NCBI GenBank assembly: GCA_017540175.1
Contig: JAFYBN010000043.1
Coordinates: 1-33,406 of the forward strand
Direction of reading: 5' to 3'
Length of the DNA: 33,406 nucleotides
From: Clostridia bacterium
GTDB taxonomy: Bacteria; Bacillota; Clostridia; Oscillospirales; CAG-272
The position numbers and the translations under genes are program-made. Under the pieces are notes generated by a model. It did no database searches. It saw nothing but the letters and a program-made list of their open reading frames with translations, and was not told where the DNA came from. How positions within the stretch are numbered: position 1 is the stretch's first letter; every line of letters starts with the position of its first letter. Shown piece by piece: positions 1-8,393 of this stretch.

Positions 1-573
1 GGCGTAGTCCATTCCGAGCAGTTCGCTCGCGAAATTCAATGTGATGAAATTGCGCAGGCAGGTCTTGTCCGACCAGGTCGTGATGAGCACCCATTTGCGC
101 CCCGCGGTCATGCCGAGCAGGGGCTCCGCCGTGCCGAGCTTGAGATTGTAGGTCTTCTGATCGAAGGACCAGGAGTAGTTGCCGCGCCCGGCGATATCAA
201 GCGGCTGTTCCACGATGCCCCTGCCGTCGGAGACGATGGTGTAACTCGCCGGGGAGAAGACGCCGTGCTTGATGTTGCTTTTGCTTTTTCCCCCGTCAAG
301 CTGGATGTAGAGCGTGGGGAGATTCGTCGCCTGCGGGTATTTCTGCATTTCCTCATCCGTCAGCGCGTGCTCCGCCGTGTTTCCGCGGACCAGGATCCGG
401 TCCCCGTATGCAGTCGGTTCGCGCGGGGTCTCCGGAACCGGATCGGTTTCGGTTTCCGTCTCCGGCGCTTGGGCCGGCTCCTCGTTTGCGGGAGCGGCGC
501 AGCCGGAGAGCAGGAGGAACAAGAGAGCAAGCAAAAGGGCGGGGAAGCGCTTCAAAAGGATTTGTTTTTTCAT
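1..573 (-). CDS. CotH-kinase-like lipoprotein, 3' end outside the window
   Basis: The first 191 residues are visible and the gene runs off the window edge. A lipoprotein signal peptide ends in the lipobox LLLSGC (Cys24), followed by a Pro/Glu/Thr-rich linker, so the product should be anchored outside the membrane. Residues from about 85 onward resemble the start of a CotH kinase domain: a beta-rich stretch, then FDQKTYNLKL, LLGM..GRKWVLITTW, and SDKTCLRNF, the pattern where CotH proteins begin their kinase fold. CotH of Bacillus is a spore-coat protein kinase, but in clostridia many such lipoproteins have other or unknown roles. The catalytic Asp region is not in the window, so activity cannot be judged. 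It starts 32 bases after the coaW stop on the same strand and is probably co-transcribed with it. Confidence 0.75.
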   Translation of the reverse strand, partial: MKKQILLKRFPALLLALLFLLLSGCAAPANEEPAQAPETETETDPVPETPREPTAYGDRILVRGNTAEHALTDEEMQKYPQATNLPTLYIQLDGGKSKSNIKHGVFSPASYTIVSDGRGIVEQPLDIAGRGNYSWSFDQKTYNLKLGTAEPLLGMTAGRKWVLITTWSDKTCLRNFITLNFASELLGMDYA

Positions 574-605
574 GTGAACTCCGGATATCGCACGACTCCG
601 CGGTC

Positions 606-1451
606 TTACAGGCCGATCCCCGCGAGCGCCGCGCCGATGACGGTTCCGAACGCGGAGTTTTCGGGAATCGAGAAATTCATGTCGAACATGCGGTTGAGCG
701 TCGCGAAGACGCTTTCCGCCTGCGGGACGCGGGACAGATTTCCCGTGAGCACCACGTCGCGGATGCCGTAGTTGCGGGCGGCGAAGATCGAGATCATGCC
801 GATGGTCTCGAAGACCATGTTGATGATGCCGCACGCGATGTCCTCCCGCGTGGCGAGGTCGCTGACCTGCCCGAAATTCGACGCCGTCATGATGTCGGAG
901 AAGCCCGGCACGATGTCGGTCTTCGTGATGTCCTTGATTTTGAGATCGACCCGGTCGAGCGAACCGCCCTTCGCGAGGTCCGAGATGTGGTCGACATTGT
1001 CCATGCCGAGCATCTTCTTGGACAGACCCACGAGGGTGCCGCCGCCCACGCCCGTGCCGCCGAGATAGAGCGGGTCCTTGCCGTCCTCTGCGTACACCAG
1101 CGCCGTGCCCGTGCCGCAGGAGGCGATGATCGCGCGGTCCAGCCCGGACAGATAGAGCCCGCCCAGCCCGATGGATTTGAATTCCGCGATGGGCTCCGAG
1201 GGAAGACCGTAGATCGGACGGGACAGATAGGACGAGCCCGCGCCCGTCACCATGACCTTTTCGATGTCGTCGAGGGTGAGGTCGTTTTCGTCCAAAAACT
1301 TGCCGAACGCGCCGTAGATCGAGGTGATCGGATCCGCCGCCCGTACAAAGAGGGGCTGGATCAGACGGGTGAAGGGAACGGAGGTGTCGAAGCCGACGAT
1401 TTTCGTCGTGCTTCCGCCGATATCGATCCCGATAATGATATGTGCCGCCAT
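606..1451 (-). CDS. coaW: Type II pantothenate kinase
   Basis: Predicted to phosphorylate pantothenate with ATP, the first step of coenzyme A synthesis, in the cytoplasm. The 281-residue protein opens with the ASKHA phosphate-binding loop GIDIGGSTTK (about residues 8-17), has a second nucleotide motif SCGTGTALV, and the glycine-rich YLGGTGVGGGTL that is typical of type II (Staphylococcus/eukaryote-like) PanK. The ATG at 1451 is preferred over an ATG 15 codons upstream because GGAG lies about 6 bases before it and the glycine loop then begins at the usual distance. A strong promoter lies about 50 bases upstream. It is the first gene of a probable two-gene unit with the CotH-like lipoprotein. 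Confidence 0.88.
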   Translation of the reverse strand: MAAHIIIGIDIGGSTTKIVGFDTSVPFTRLIQPLFVRAADPITSIYGAFGKFLDENDLTLDDIEKVMVTGAGSSYLSRPIYGLPSEPIAEFKSIGLGGLYLSGLDRAIIASCGTGTALVYAEDGKDPLYLGGTGVGGGTLVGLSKKMLGMDNVDHISDLAKGGSLDRVDLKIKDITKTDIVPGFSDIMTASNFGQVSDLATREDIACGIINMVFETIGMISIFAARNYGIRDVVLTGNLSRVPQAESVFATLNRMFDMNFSIPENSAFGTVIGAALAGIGL

Positions 1452-1499
1452 AATCGCTCCGTGTCGGTTTTTGTGTGGATTTGAGATAGTTTTCATTAT

Positions 1500-1528
1500 A
1501 TTATAACATGCCGTGCCGTGAAAATCAA
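1500..1528 (-). promoter_or_regulatory. Sigma-A-type promoter of coaW
   Basis: On the minus strand TTGATT (1528-1523) and TATAAT (1505-1500) are 17 bases apart, about 50 bases before the coaW ATG. Confidence 0.7.
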
Positions 1529-1625
1529 TGCGTGCGGAAAAAGTTCACATCCTGCCGGACAATTCTTTTCGCCTCCGGCGGTTTGCTCCGCTCCGCACGC
1601 GTGTCGAACTCATAAGGGGGATAGA

Positions 1626-2573
1626 ATGAAACAACTCAGTTATGAAGAGATCAAAGCGCTGATCGTCGGCGCGTCGGAAATCGTTCCCGTGGAGGACGGG
1701 CTCGCTCCGGCGAAATGCTCGTCCCGCCAGCTCGAGGCGTTTCGGGCCGCCGCACCGTGGATCGTCGACAACGTAAAAGCGACGACGGGCGTGCGCCTCG
1801 ATTTTGTGACCGACTCCCCGACCCTCGCGTTCGGGACCGCCGCCGGAGACAAATTCGAGCTCCTCGTCGACGGTGTGCTCGCAAAGCAGTTTCTCGGAGC
1901 CGACGCGCGCTCCTTCGAGATTAAGGGGCTCGAGGGCGAGCACCGGATCACGCTCGCCTTTCCGTCACACATGACCCCCGGCGTGCTCTCCTCCGTTTCG
2001 GTTGAGGACGGCGCGCGCGTCAGCCGCCCGCGCTATGAGAAAAAGCTGCTCTTTCTCGGAGACTCCATCACGCAGGGCTGGAACGCCCGGTACGACAGCC
2101 AGTCCTTCGCGTACATAGTCAGCCGTCATTTGGGCGCCGAAAGCCTCATTCAGGGCGTGGGCGGCGCGTGCTTCTGGCCCGATACCGTCCCCTTTCGGGA
2201 GGAGGTCGGCTTCGATCCGGACGCCGTGGTCGTCGCCTACGGCACAAACGACTGGAGCCTCATCCCCTCCTTCGAAACGTTCACAGAAAACCTCGCGGGG
2301 GTGCTTCTGAACGTAAAGACCCGCTTCCCGGCGTCGAAGCTCTTCGTCGTCACCCCCATCTGGCGCGGGGACGAGGACGGCAGCCGCCCGATGGGACCGT
2401 GGGACCGGTGCCGCGGGGCGGTGCTTGACGCGGCGAAGTCCATGTTCTTGTGCGTCGTAGACGGGTACTCCCTCGTGCCGCACGACATGTTCTTCATGGC
2501 GGACGCCCTGCATCCGAACGACCTCGGCTTCGCGCACTACGCGCTCGGACTCATAAAGGAGATGGAAAAATGA
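1626..2573 (+). CDS. SGNH/GDSL-family hydrolase with N-terminal beta domain
   Basis: A 315-residue esterase-type enzyme. Residues 1-135 look like a beta-sandwich domain (as in SsfX3-like or carbohydrate-esterase two-domain proteins) and residues 140-315 are the SGNH fold. Block I is FLGDSITQG with Ser147 as nucleophile, block II contains the oxyanion Gly in GVGG (177-180), block III is YGTND (205-209), and block V is DALH with Asp293 and His296. No signal peptide is visible, so it is probably cytoplasmic. The likely reaction is deacylation of a carbohydrate or small ester; the substrate is unknown. The ATG at 1626 is chosen because AGGGGG lies just before it; an in-frame upstream extension of 36 codons has no family-like sequence. 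Its stop codon overlaps the start of the HAD gene, so the two are translationally coupled. Confidence 0.85.
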   Translation: MKQLSYEEIKALIVGASEIVPVEDGLAPAKCSSRQLEAFRAAAPWIVDNVKATTGVRLDFVTDSPTLAFGTAAGDKFELLVDGVLAKQFLGADARSFEIKGLEGEHRITLAFPSHMTPGVLSSVSVEDGARVSRPRYEKKLLFLGDSITQGWNARYDSQSFAYIVSRHLGAESLIQGVGGACFWPDTVPFREEVGFDPDAVVVAYGTNDWSLIPSFETFTENLAGVLLNVKTRFPASKLFVVTPIWRGDEDGSRPMGPWDRCRGAVLDAAKSMFLCVVDGYSLVPHDMFFMADALHPNDLGFAHYALGLIKEMEK

Positions 2574-3418
2574 TGCTCACCGAAAAGAACAAAGCCGAGG
2601 CAGGCGCGCTGCTGTGCTCGAAAAAGCTCTTTATCTTCGACATGGACGGCACGATCTATCTCGGCGGCAAGCCCTTTGATTTTGCCGTGCGCTATATCAA
2701 CCGGCTGAGAGAAAGCGGGCGGCGCGTGCTCTTCTTCACGAACAACGCCTCCCACGATCCGGTGTTCTACCTCGAAAAGCTGAGCCGCCTCGGCTTCTCG
2801 CCGACGCCGGAGGAGATCTGCACCTCGGGCAATGTGACGGCAGCGTTCCTCACGCGGAAAAGAGCGGGGAAGCGCGTCTACCTCGTCGGCACGCGGGAGC
2901 TGTACCGGCAGTTTGCCGCGGCGGGCGTGGATATGGTGAACGACGAGGACGGGCATCCCGACGGCAGGGAAGCGGACATCGTCGTGACGAGCTTCGACAC
3001 CTCGCTGACCTACGAAAAGCTCCGCGTCGGATGCGATTTCATCCGGCACGGCGCAGAATACCTCTCCACCCACCCGGATTTCAACTGCCCCACCGAGGAC
3101 GGCTTCATCCCGGACAGCGGGGCGATCGCTGCGCTCGTCACGGCGTCCACGGGGAAGGTCCCGACCTATTTCGGCAAGCCCTATCCCGAAACGGTCGAAA
3201 TGATCGCCGAGATCACCGGCGAGACGAAGGAAAACATGCTGATCTTCGGCGACCGGCTCTATACCGATATTGCCACGGGCAAGCGCCACGGGATCACCGC
3301 CGCTCTCGTGCTCACGGGGGAGACGCTTCTGTCCGACGTCGAAGCGGCGTCCGACGCCGAAAAGCCGGACATCCTGCTCCCCTCCCTCGCCGAGGCAGAG
3401 ACGCTCATGTTCGGATGA
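2570..3418 (+). CDS. HAD-superfamily IIA phosphatase (NagD-like)
   Basis: A 282-residue haloacid-dehalogenase-type phosphatase of subclass IIA. Motif I is FDMDGT with nucleophile Asp24 and acid/base Asp26, motif II is FFTNNAS (Thr57), and motif IV is GDRLYTD (Asp228, Asp233) near the C terminus. The spacing between motifs II and IV leaves room for the C2 cap that defines the NagD/4-nitrophenylphosphatase group. Substrates in this group are small phosphorylated metabolites such as UMP, GMP or sugar phosphates; the exact one cannot be read here. The ATG overlaps the TGA of the SGNH hydrolase in an ATGA arrangement, with AAAGGAG eight bases upstream inside that gene. A second ATG directly follows the first, so the true start could be one codon later. 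Confidence 0.88.
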   Translation: MMLTEKNKAEAGALLCSKKLFIFDMDGTIYLGGKPFDFAVRYINRLRESGRRVLFFTNNASHDPVFYLEKLSRLGFSPTPEEICTSGNVTAAFLTRKRAGKRVYLVGTRELYRQFAAAGVDMVNDEDGHPDGREADIVVTSFDTSLTYEKLRVGCDFIRHGAEYLSTHPDFNCPTEDGFIPDSGAIAALVTASTGKVPTYFGKPYPETVEMIAEITGETKENMLIFGDRLYTDIATGKRHGITAALVLTGETLLSDVEAASDAEKPDILLPSLAEAETLMFG

Positions 3419-3445
3419 GCTGCCCGCGTTCTGTATGAAAAACTT

Positions 3446-3493
3446 AAAAAAGCTCCCGGCTCGCCGCGCTTTCGGCGGGGTCGGGAGCTTTTG
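3446..3493. terminator. Bidirectional rho-independent terminator
   Basis: AAAAAAGCTCCCGGC (3446-3460) pairs with GTCGGGAGCTTTT (3480-3492). There is a T run at the end on plus and a longer one on minus, so it can stop both the hydrolase operon and the gpr-spoIIP operon. Confidence 0.85.
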
Positions 3494-3655
3494 CGGTACG
3501 TTTGTTTTTCAGGGACACATATGGGGAAGATCGGCTGCGGCCGATTTGAGAAACGGCAGTCTCTGAACGCGTCGGGGGCGGACTCTGTGCTTTCCGGGGG
3601 CGTCGAGCTGCTTTGAAACCGAAGCATCCCGCTGACTGCCGGAGCGCGGGAGGTC

Positions 3656-5389
3656 TCATTCCCCTTTGATTTCTTGGACGAGCGCCTCCGCGAGCAGCTC
3701 CGCGCTCAGAGACGCTTCTTCGATTGTATTTGCCGCCGCGCCGATCTCGATGAGCAGCGCGCCTGGGGCGTATTGCTCGTTGAACGACGCCGAGCGGAGG
3801 TTGATGTCCCGCGTCAGCCCCGGGCTCTCCGCTTCGAGGCTCCGCGCGAGCCGGAGGGCGAGCGCGAGGTTGTCCTCCCATCCCGGGTGGTCCGCTCCCG
3901 CCTCGTCCGTCCCGACGACGAACATGAGCCGCGCCGCGCGGCCCCCGCCGTCCAGCGCGCAGACCGGCGCGAAAGCCGACCCGTCCGGCAGGATGCAGGA
4001 GTCCCGGTGCAGATCGAATATGTAGCGTACGGTCGGGTATTCCGCGAGCGTTTCGCGGATCGCGCGTGCCGCTCTGTAATACGCGGTATTAAAATCCTCC
4101 GCGTCGAATGCCTCGGTCAGGTGGACCGTGCCGATCCCCGCGTCCCGCAGCCGCCGGGCAAGCAGGGAACCGATCCCCACCACGCTTTCCGCCTCATCGT
4201 TCGTGCGCCAGCCGTTCTGCTCCGTGTCCGCGTAGCCCTCCGTGCCGTGCGTGTGCAGGATCAGCACGACGGGCTCCTCCGACGCATCCGCATCGCCGGA
4301 TGCGTCTGGGCCGGGGAGCGCGAGGGGCGGGATGACCCTTTCCCGCGCGGCGAGCGCCGCGAGATCGAGCTCGTAGGCGGTCTCGTTCGAAAGACCGACC
4401 GGCGGAGAGAGGGAGAGGGAGTCCTCCGCCCGCTCCGCCCGCTGCGCCTGCTCCGTCAGCGTCTCCCGTTCCTCCCCCTGTTCTCCGTCCGTCTGCGTCC
4501 GCCCGGATGATTCGGACGGCTCTCCGGATCCCGTACCGTCCGCCGTTCCGACGGATTCCGCGGACTCTGCCGCCCCAGGGAGAGAGTCCGTCCCGGCATC
4601 GGGCTCCACGGAAGGCGTTTCGCCATGCCCCGCCTCCGGTTTTTCCGCCGCGTCAGCGCCGATCCGCTCCGCCGGGATCTCTCCCGCGAGTGGAGAGGAT
4701 GGGCCCCAAAACCCGAGCGGGAGGGAAGGAGCGGCGGGGAGTCCGCCGGTCCGCGGCAGGATCGGTTTCAGAACGGCGACGTTCTCATACCCGCCCGCGC
4801 ATTCCCCGACGAGAGCGCGGATGAGGTCCTCCCCGCCGAACTCCAGCCGCAGGAGAGCGTTCGCCGCGTAACACGAGAAGACAAAGGCGGTGAATCCCGA
4901 AAGAAACCACGCGGCGGCGCGCCGAAGCCGGGATAAGCGGTTTGTCCGCCTCCCGATCACGGACGCCGCACGGGCCCCCTTATCGGACGTCTCGCCGTCC
5001 CCCGCTCCCGACGGCTCCCCGGGCAGTTCCCCGAGCTCTCCGCTGTTCGATTCGCCGTTCGATCCGCCGTTCGATCCGCCGGGCAATCTGCCAGGCGCTC
5101 CGCCGGGCGATTCGCCGTCCGGTCCGCCGTTCGGCGGGGATTCGCCCGCTTTCCCCGCGTCGGAGCCTCTCGGGGACGGCGCGAGCCGGATGAGTGCGTC
5201 CGCTGCCTGTCCGGGCGCGGACGGGACGCCCGGCTCAGCCTCCGAAAACCCGCACCATACCGTCCCGTCCCGCGGCAAACCGACCGGGACCGGCTCTGCC
5301 GCCGTGCCGGGCAAGGCCGCGTTCCCGTTTCCTTCCGTCCGAACCGCCCCCGTTCCTTTCGTTTTTTCCGACCGACGCGGCCGGATCAC
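3656..5389 (-). CDS. spoIIP: Stage II sporulation protein P, peptidoglycan hydrolase, with long N-terminal extension
   Basis: SpoIIP is an amidase/endopeptidase that thins septal peptidoglycan with SpoIID and SpoIIM during engulfment. The C-terminal 210 residues carry the family signature LILHTHGTEGY (His379 and His381 expected zinc ligands), followed by the conserved GIGSLLARRL, FDLHRDS and FNEQYAPGALLIEIG blocks. One membrane segment lies at about 158-180, with the catalytic domain outside. With the GTG at 5389 the protein is 577 residues, longer than the usual 330-400. The excess is a Gly/Pro/Ser/Glu-rich low-complexity stretch before the membrane segment (about 75-140) and a second acidic linker after it (about 215-330). 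A GTG at 4960 would give a conventional N terminus but lacks a clear ribosome site, so the start is uncertain. It lies 36 bases after gpr, a conserved sporulation pair. Confidence 0.88.
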   Translation of the reverse strand: MIRPRRSEKTKGTGAVRTEGNGNAALPGTAAEPVPVGLPRDGTVWCGFSEAEPGVPSAPGQAADALIRLAPSPRGSDAGKAGESPPNGGPDGESPGGAPGRLPGGSNGGSNGESNSGELGELPGEPSGAGDGETSDKGARAASVIGRRTNRLSRLRRAAAWFLSGFTAFVFSCYAANALLRLEFGGEDLIRALVGECAGGYENVAVLKPILPRTGGLPAAPSLPLGFWGPSSPLAGEIPAERIGADAAEKPEAGHGETPSVEPDAGTDSLPGAAESAESVGTADGTGSGEPSESSGRTQTDGEQGEERETLTEQAQRAERAEDSLSLSPPVGLSNETAYELDLAALAARERVIPPLALPGPDASGDADASEEPVVLILHTHGTEGYADTEQNGWRTNDEAESVVGIGSLLARRLRDAGIGTVHLTEAFDAEDFNTAYYRAARAIRETLAEYPTVRYIFDLHRDSCILPDGSAFAPVCALDGGGRAARLMFVVGTDEAGADHPGWEDNLALALRLARSLEAESPGLTRDINLRSASFNEQYAPGALLIEIGAAANTIEEASLSAELLAEALVQEIKGE

Positions 5390-5425
5390 CCGTCAAGCCT
5401 ATGCTCCGCACGCCCCGGGCGTGCC

Positions 5426-6202
5426 TCAGTCCGCGCTATTTCCCGTGAATGCCTCGTTGAGCGCCGCGGCGATGACGTTCGCGTAGCACGTCACCATCGC
5501 GTCGGTATCCGCGCGGGTGACGAACATCGGCTTGTCCGTCTCCTCCCCGGTCAGAACGTCCGAGCGGATCACGGTCGGGACCCCGAGAGAGAGCACGGGG
5601 CAGGGCATGGTCCGGCGGCTGATCTCCCCCGCCGCGTGCCCGAGCGCCGAGCCGGGGGTGATGCCGCAGTCCGTGATCTGCACGACCGTGCCGAGCCTCT
5701 CCCCCGAGCGCGCCGTCAAAGAGTCCACCGTGACGATGAGCCCGGAGCCGGTTTCGTCCGCGAGCGCGCGGATGTGCCGGTGCGTCCCGATGCCGGTTTC
5801 CCCGGGAATGCCCGTGCGGACGGCGTAAACCGGGGGCAGCCCCGCCGCGCGAAGATCCTCCGGGGTCGCGAGCACACGCGCCGCCGTGCGGGGACCGAGC
5901 GAATCCGCGCTCGCCGCCTCGTTCCCGATCCCCGCGACGAGCACCGCGCTCTCGGGCGGCACACCCATTTTTCGCCGGTATCCCGAGATGAGGGAGCGGA
6001 TGGCGCGGCTCAGCCTCCGGCTCTCGTCGGGCGGCGCGCGCCAGATCTCGCCGCAGAACACGCTGTGGTATCCGCCCGCCTCTCCTTGTGCGAAGCTCGC
6101 GTCGAAGCCTTCGATCCATGTCTTCTTCGGCGAGGGGAAGCGAAGAGAGGCGCTTTCTTCCTCTTCTCCGCGCTCGATGAAGAGATCGCTTTTGCGTGTC
6201 AT
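5426..6202 (-). CDS. gpr: Germination protease GPR
   Basis: GPR is the aspartic-type endoprotease (family A25) that degrades small acid-soluble spore proteins at germination and is made as a zymogen in the forespore. The 258-residue product keeps the family blocks in order: a GIGNEAASADSLGPR block with one of the key Asp residues, TGIPGETGIGTH, the VTVDSLTARSGERL block, TVQITDCGITPGSALG (here VVQITDCGITPGSALG), and LSLGVPTVI. The ATG at 6202 is chosen because AAGGAG lies nine bases before it; another ATG two codons upstream is too close to that site, and a TTG further up is unlikely. Upstream is a sequence fitting forespore sigma-F/G promoters, matching the known control of gpr in Bacillus. 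It is a little shorter than Bacillus GPR (about 370 residues), mainly at the C terminus and in loops. Confidence 0.88.
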   Translation of the reverse strand: MTRKSDLFIERGEEEESASLRFPSPKKTWIEGFDASFAQGEAGGYHSVFCGEIWRAPPDESRRLSRAIRSLISGYRRKMGVPPESAVLVAGIGNEAASADSLGPRTAARVLATPEDLRAAGLPPVYAVRTGIPGETGIGTHRHIRALADETGSGLIVTVDSLTARSGERLGTVVQITDCGITPGSALGHAAGEISRRTMPCPVLSLGVPTVIRSDVLTGEETDKPMFVTRADTDAMVTCYANVIAAALNEAFTGNSAD

Positions 6203-6247
6203 GGGCATTTTCTCCTTGCACAACGCCGCCTGAGGGCTTTTGTTTTC

Positions 6248-6277
6248 TATTTTACCCCCAAGTTCGTCTCCTTATGC
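6248..6277 (-). promoter_or_regulatory. Forespore sigma-F/G-type promoter of gpr
   Basis: On the minus strand GCATA (6277-6273), a 15-base spacer and GGGTAAAATA (6257-6248) match the sigma-F consensus (GYATA, GGNNANAHTR), which overlaps that of sigma-G. Expected start of transcription is about 40 bases before the gpr ATG. No sigma-A boxes are seen at this place. Confidence 0.6.
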
Positions 6278-6371
6278 CGGGGGAGCCGCTTTGAATGTGT
6301 GAAAATTGCACAAAATTTCCGTTTCGGATTGTGCATGTGGATGAATCTTGACCTGATGCTGAAAGATTGTG

Positions 6372-6400
6372 TTGATTCTCGGGAAAAAAAGTGTTATAAT
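6372..6400 (+). promoter_or_regulatory. Sigma-A-type promoter of the solute-binding protein
   Basis: TTGATT (6372-6377) and TATAAT (6395-6400) are separated by 17 bases, with the start codon about 68 bases further on. Confidence 0.8.
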
Positions 6401-6467
6401 ATGGTGAGTATAAATAACCCGCATATCTCACGACCACAAGCCAAGCACGAGGAGGATTTACGAAACC

Positions 6468-8267
6468 ATGAAAAAGGCATTGTCCCTGATTCTTGCCGCG
6501 CTGATGCTCGCGTCCGCCCTGACGGGATGCACAACGCTCCATAAGCTCGAAACGGGCGAGTATGACAAAGGCGCGATTATCGACATGTATCTCACGACGG
6601 AGTGCTACAATTTCGACCCGCAGCAGAGCATGATCGACGACTCCATGCTGAAGATCATGAGCCTGATTTTCGAGGGCCTCACGACCATCGACGAAAACGG
6701 CAAATGGAAAAAGTCCGGCATGAAGAACTACAAGGTCGACAAGGATACGGACGAAGAATTCTCCATCCTCGTCAACCTGAACTCCACAAAATGGAGCGAC
6801 GGTCGTACCGTTCAGGCGGCGGACTACGTCTATGCGTGGAAGCGTATCCTCGAGCCCGACAACGCATGCGAGGCAGCCGCGCTTCTCTTTGACATCAAGA
6901 ACGCGCGCAAGATCAAGATGGGCGACGCTACGGTCGACGACCTCGGCGTGGCGGCGGTCGATATCTATACCCTTGAGATCCAGTTCGAAGAGAAGATCAA
7001 CCTCGATCTCTTCTTTGAAAACTGCTCCTCCATCGCCCTCGTGCCTCTCCGTGAGGACGTCATCACCCGCTACGGCAAGAACGACTGGTCGAAGAAATCC
7101 ACGAGCATCGTGACGAACGGCCCCTTCACGCCGAAGGAACTGGTTTACGGCGATACCCTTCGTCTCGAGCGTTCCTCCTACTACTATCTGGACTCCGACA
7201 AGGAAGAGCCGCTTGACACCTACGTCATCCCCTACCGTCTTCTGACGAAGTACAAGAACGGCGACGCTTCCGCGCAGTTCGACGCGCTCAACGCCGGTGC
7301 GATCTTCTACGACGGCGAGCTCCCGCTTGACAAGCGCGCCGAGTACGCGTCCAGCGCGGTCGTGACCGACATGCTCGTCACCCATACCTATGTTTTCAAC
7401 GTCACGAATCCTCTCTTCGCGAAGCCGGAAGTGCGCCGCGCCCTTTCCATGGCGATCGACCGCAACCAGATCGTGAACATCGTGACCTTCGCCAAGCCCG
7501 CGACCGGTTACCTCCCGACGAAGACCTTTGACGCGGCGAAGGGTACCTCCTTCCGCGAAGCCGGCGGCGATCTGATCTCCGCCTCCGCAGACGTGGCAGG
7601 CGCGAAGAGCCTGCTCCAGAGCGCGGGCGTGACGAGCGGCGCGTTCAACCTCACGGTCCGCAACAACGCGGTCGACATCGCGATCGCCGAATACGTCAAG
7701 GACGTGTGGAACGGTCTCGGCTTCAACGTCACGATCAAGACCGTGAAGCCCACCCTCATCCCGAACCCGGAAGGCACGGGCGCTGTGACCTATGCCGATA
7801 CCTTCGCCGAGCAGTATGACGCGGGTGACTTCGACGTCATCGCCATCGACGCGACGATGCTCTCCACCGACGCCTTCCAGCCCCTCGCACAGTTCGCCGT
7901 CTCCTACTCCGGCAACGGCGTCGATATGGATTCCGAAACCTATGATCTCTACGGACATGTCAGCGGCTACGCGAGCGAAGACTACAACGCCCTGATCGAA
8001 ACCGCCTACGCCGAAAAGGACAGAAGCGCCCGTTCCGCCATCCTGCATCAGGCGGAAGAGATGCTGATGAAGGATATGCCCGTGATCCCGCTGATCTTCC
8101 TCCAGGACGCCTACCTCAGCTCCGACGTGCTCTCCGGCATCAAGACCAATTACTACGGCACGAGAGAGTTCAAGAAGACCAAACTGAAGGATTACTGGGA
8201 CTACAAGCAGGCGACCGCTTCCGAAGAACAGGCTGCGGTCGAAGCGGCGGTCGAAAACGTCGGCTAA
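6468..8267 (+). CDS. ABC transporter solute-binding lipoprotein, family 5 (OppA/DppA type)
   Basis: A 599-residue extracytoplasmic binding protein anchored by the lipobox ALTGC (Cys21). The body follows the family-5 pattern: an early block YNFDPQQSMIDDSMLKIMSLIFEGL, KWSDGRTVQAADYVYAWKR, then the MAIDRNQIVNIV block after VRRALS, and a late AEEMLMKDMPVIPLIF block. Members bind oligopeptides or dipeptides, and some bind sugars or nickel, for an ABC importer. The ribosome site GAGGAGG lies about 11 bases before the ATG. No permease or ATPase genes are beside it: the next gene is unrelated and a terminator follows, so it is an orphan binding protein that must use a transporter encoded elsewhere. 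Codon use is strongly biased to C/G third positions, which suggests high expression. Confidence 0.9.
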   Translation: MKKALSLILAALMLASALTGCTTLHKLETGEYDKGAIIDMYLTTECYNFDPQQSMIDDSMLKIMSLIFEGLTTIDENGKWKKSGMKNYKVDKDTDEEFSILVNLNSTKWSDGRTVQAADYVYAWKRILEPDNACEAAALLFDIKNARKIKMGDATVDDLGVAAVDIYTLEIQFEEKINLDLFFENCSSIALVPLREDVITRYGKNDWSKKSTSIVTNGPFTPKELVYGDTLRLERSSYYYLDSDKEEPLDTYVIPYRLLTKYKNGDASAQFDALNAGAIFYDGELPLDKRAEYASSAVVTDMLVTHTYVFNVTNPLFAKPEVRRALSMAIDRNQIVNIVTFAKPATGYLPTKTFDAAKGTSFREAGGDLISASADVAGAKSLLQSAGVTSGAFNLTVRNNAVDIAIAEYVKDVWNGLGFNVTIKTVKPTLIPNPEGTGAVTYADTFAEQYDAGDFDVIAIDATMLSTDAFQPLAQFAVSYSGNGVDMDSETYDLYGHVSGYASEDYNALIETAYAEKDRSARSAILHQAEEMLMKDMPVIPLIFLQDAYLSSDVLSGIKTNYYGTREFKKTKLKDYWDYKQATASEEQAAVEAAVENVG

Positions 8268-8294
8268 TACGATACCTGAACAGACACCTGACTG

Positions 8295-8327
8295 AAAAAC
8301 GGGGAGCCTCGGACTTCCCGTTTTTCT
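8295..8327 (+). terminator. Rho-independent terminator
   Basis: AAAAACGGGGAG pairs with CTTCCCGTTTTT (one G-U pair) and is followed by TCTTCT, 27 bases after the solute-binding protein stop. Confidence 0.8.
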
Positions 8328-8393
8328 TCTCTATCGCATGCCGAGGACGCGCGTGCTGCCGCTTCCACAAATTCACCACAATCGGAGCGTATC

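Noticed and set aside
1471-1509. A plus-strand promoter for the SGNH gene (TTGAGA with TATAAC or TAACAT)
   Set aside because: Spacing does not fit well for any pair, and the minus-strand coaW promoter in the same place is much better.
6252-8048. A 598-codon open frame on the minus strand opposite the solute-binding protein
   Set aside because: Antisense shadow: no ribosome site, and the composition reflects reversed codons of a clear family-5 binding protein.
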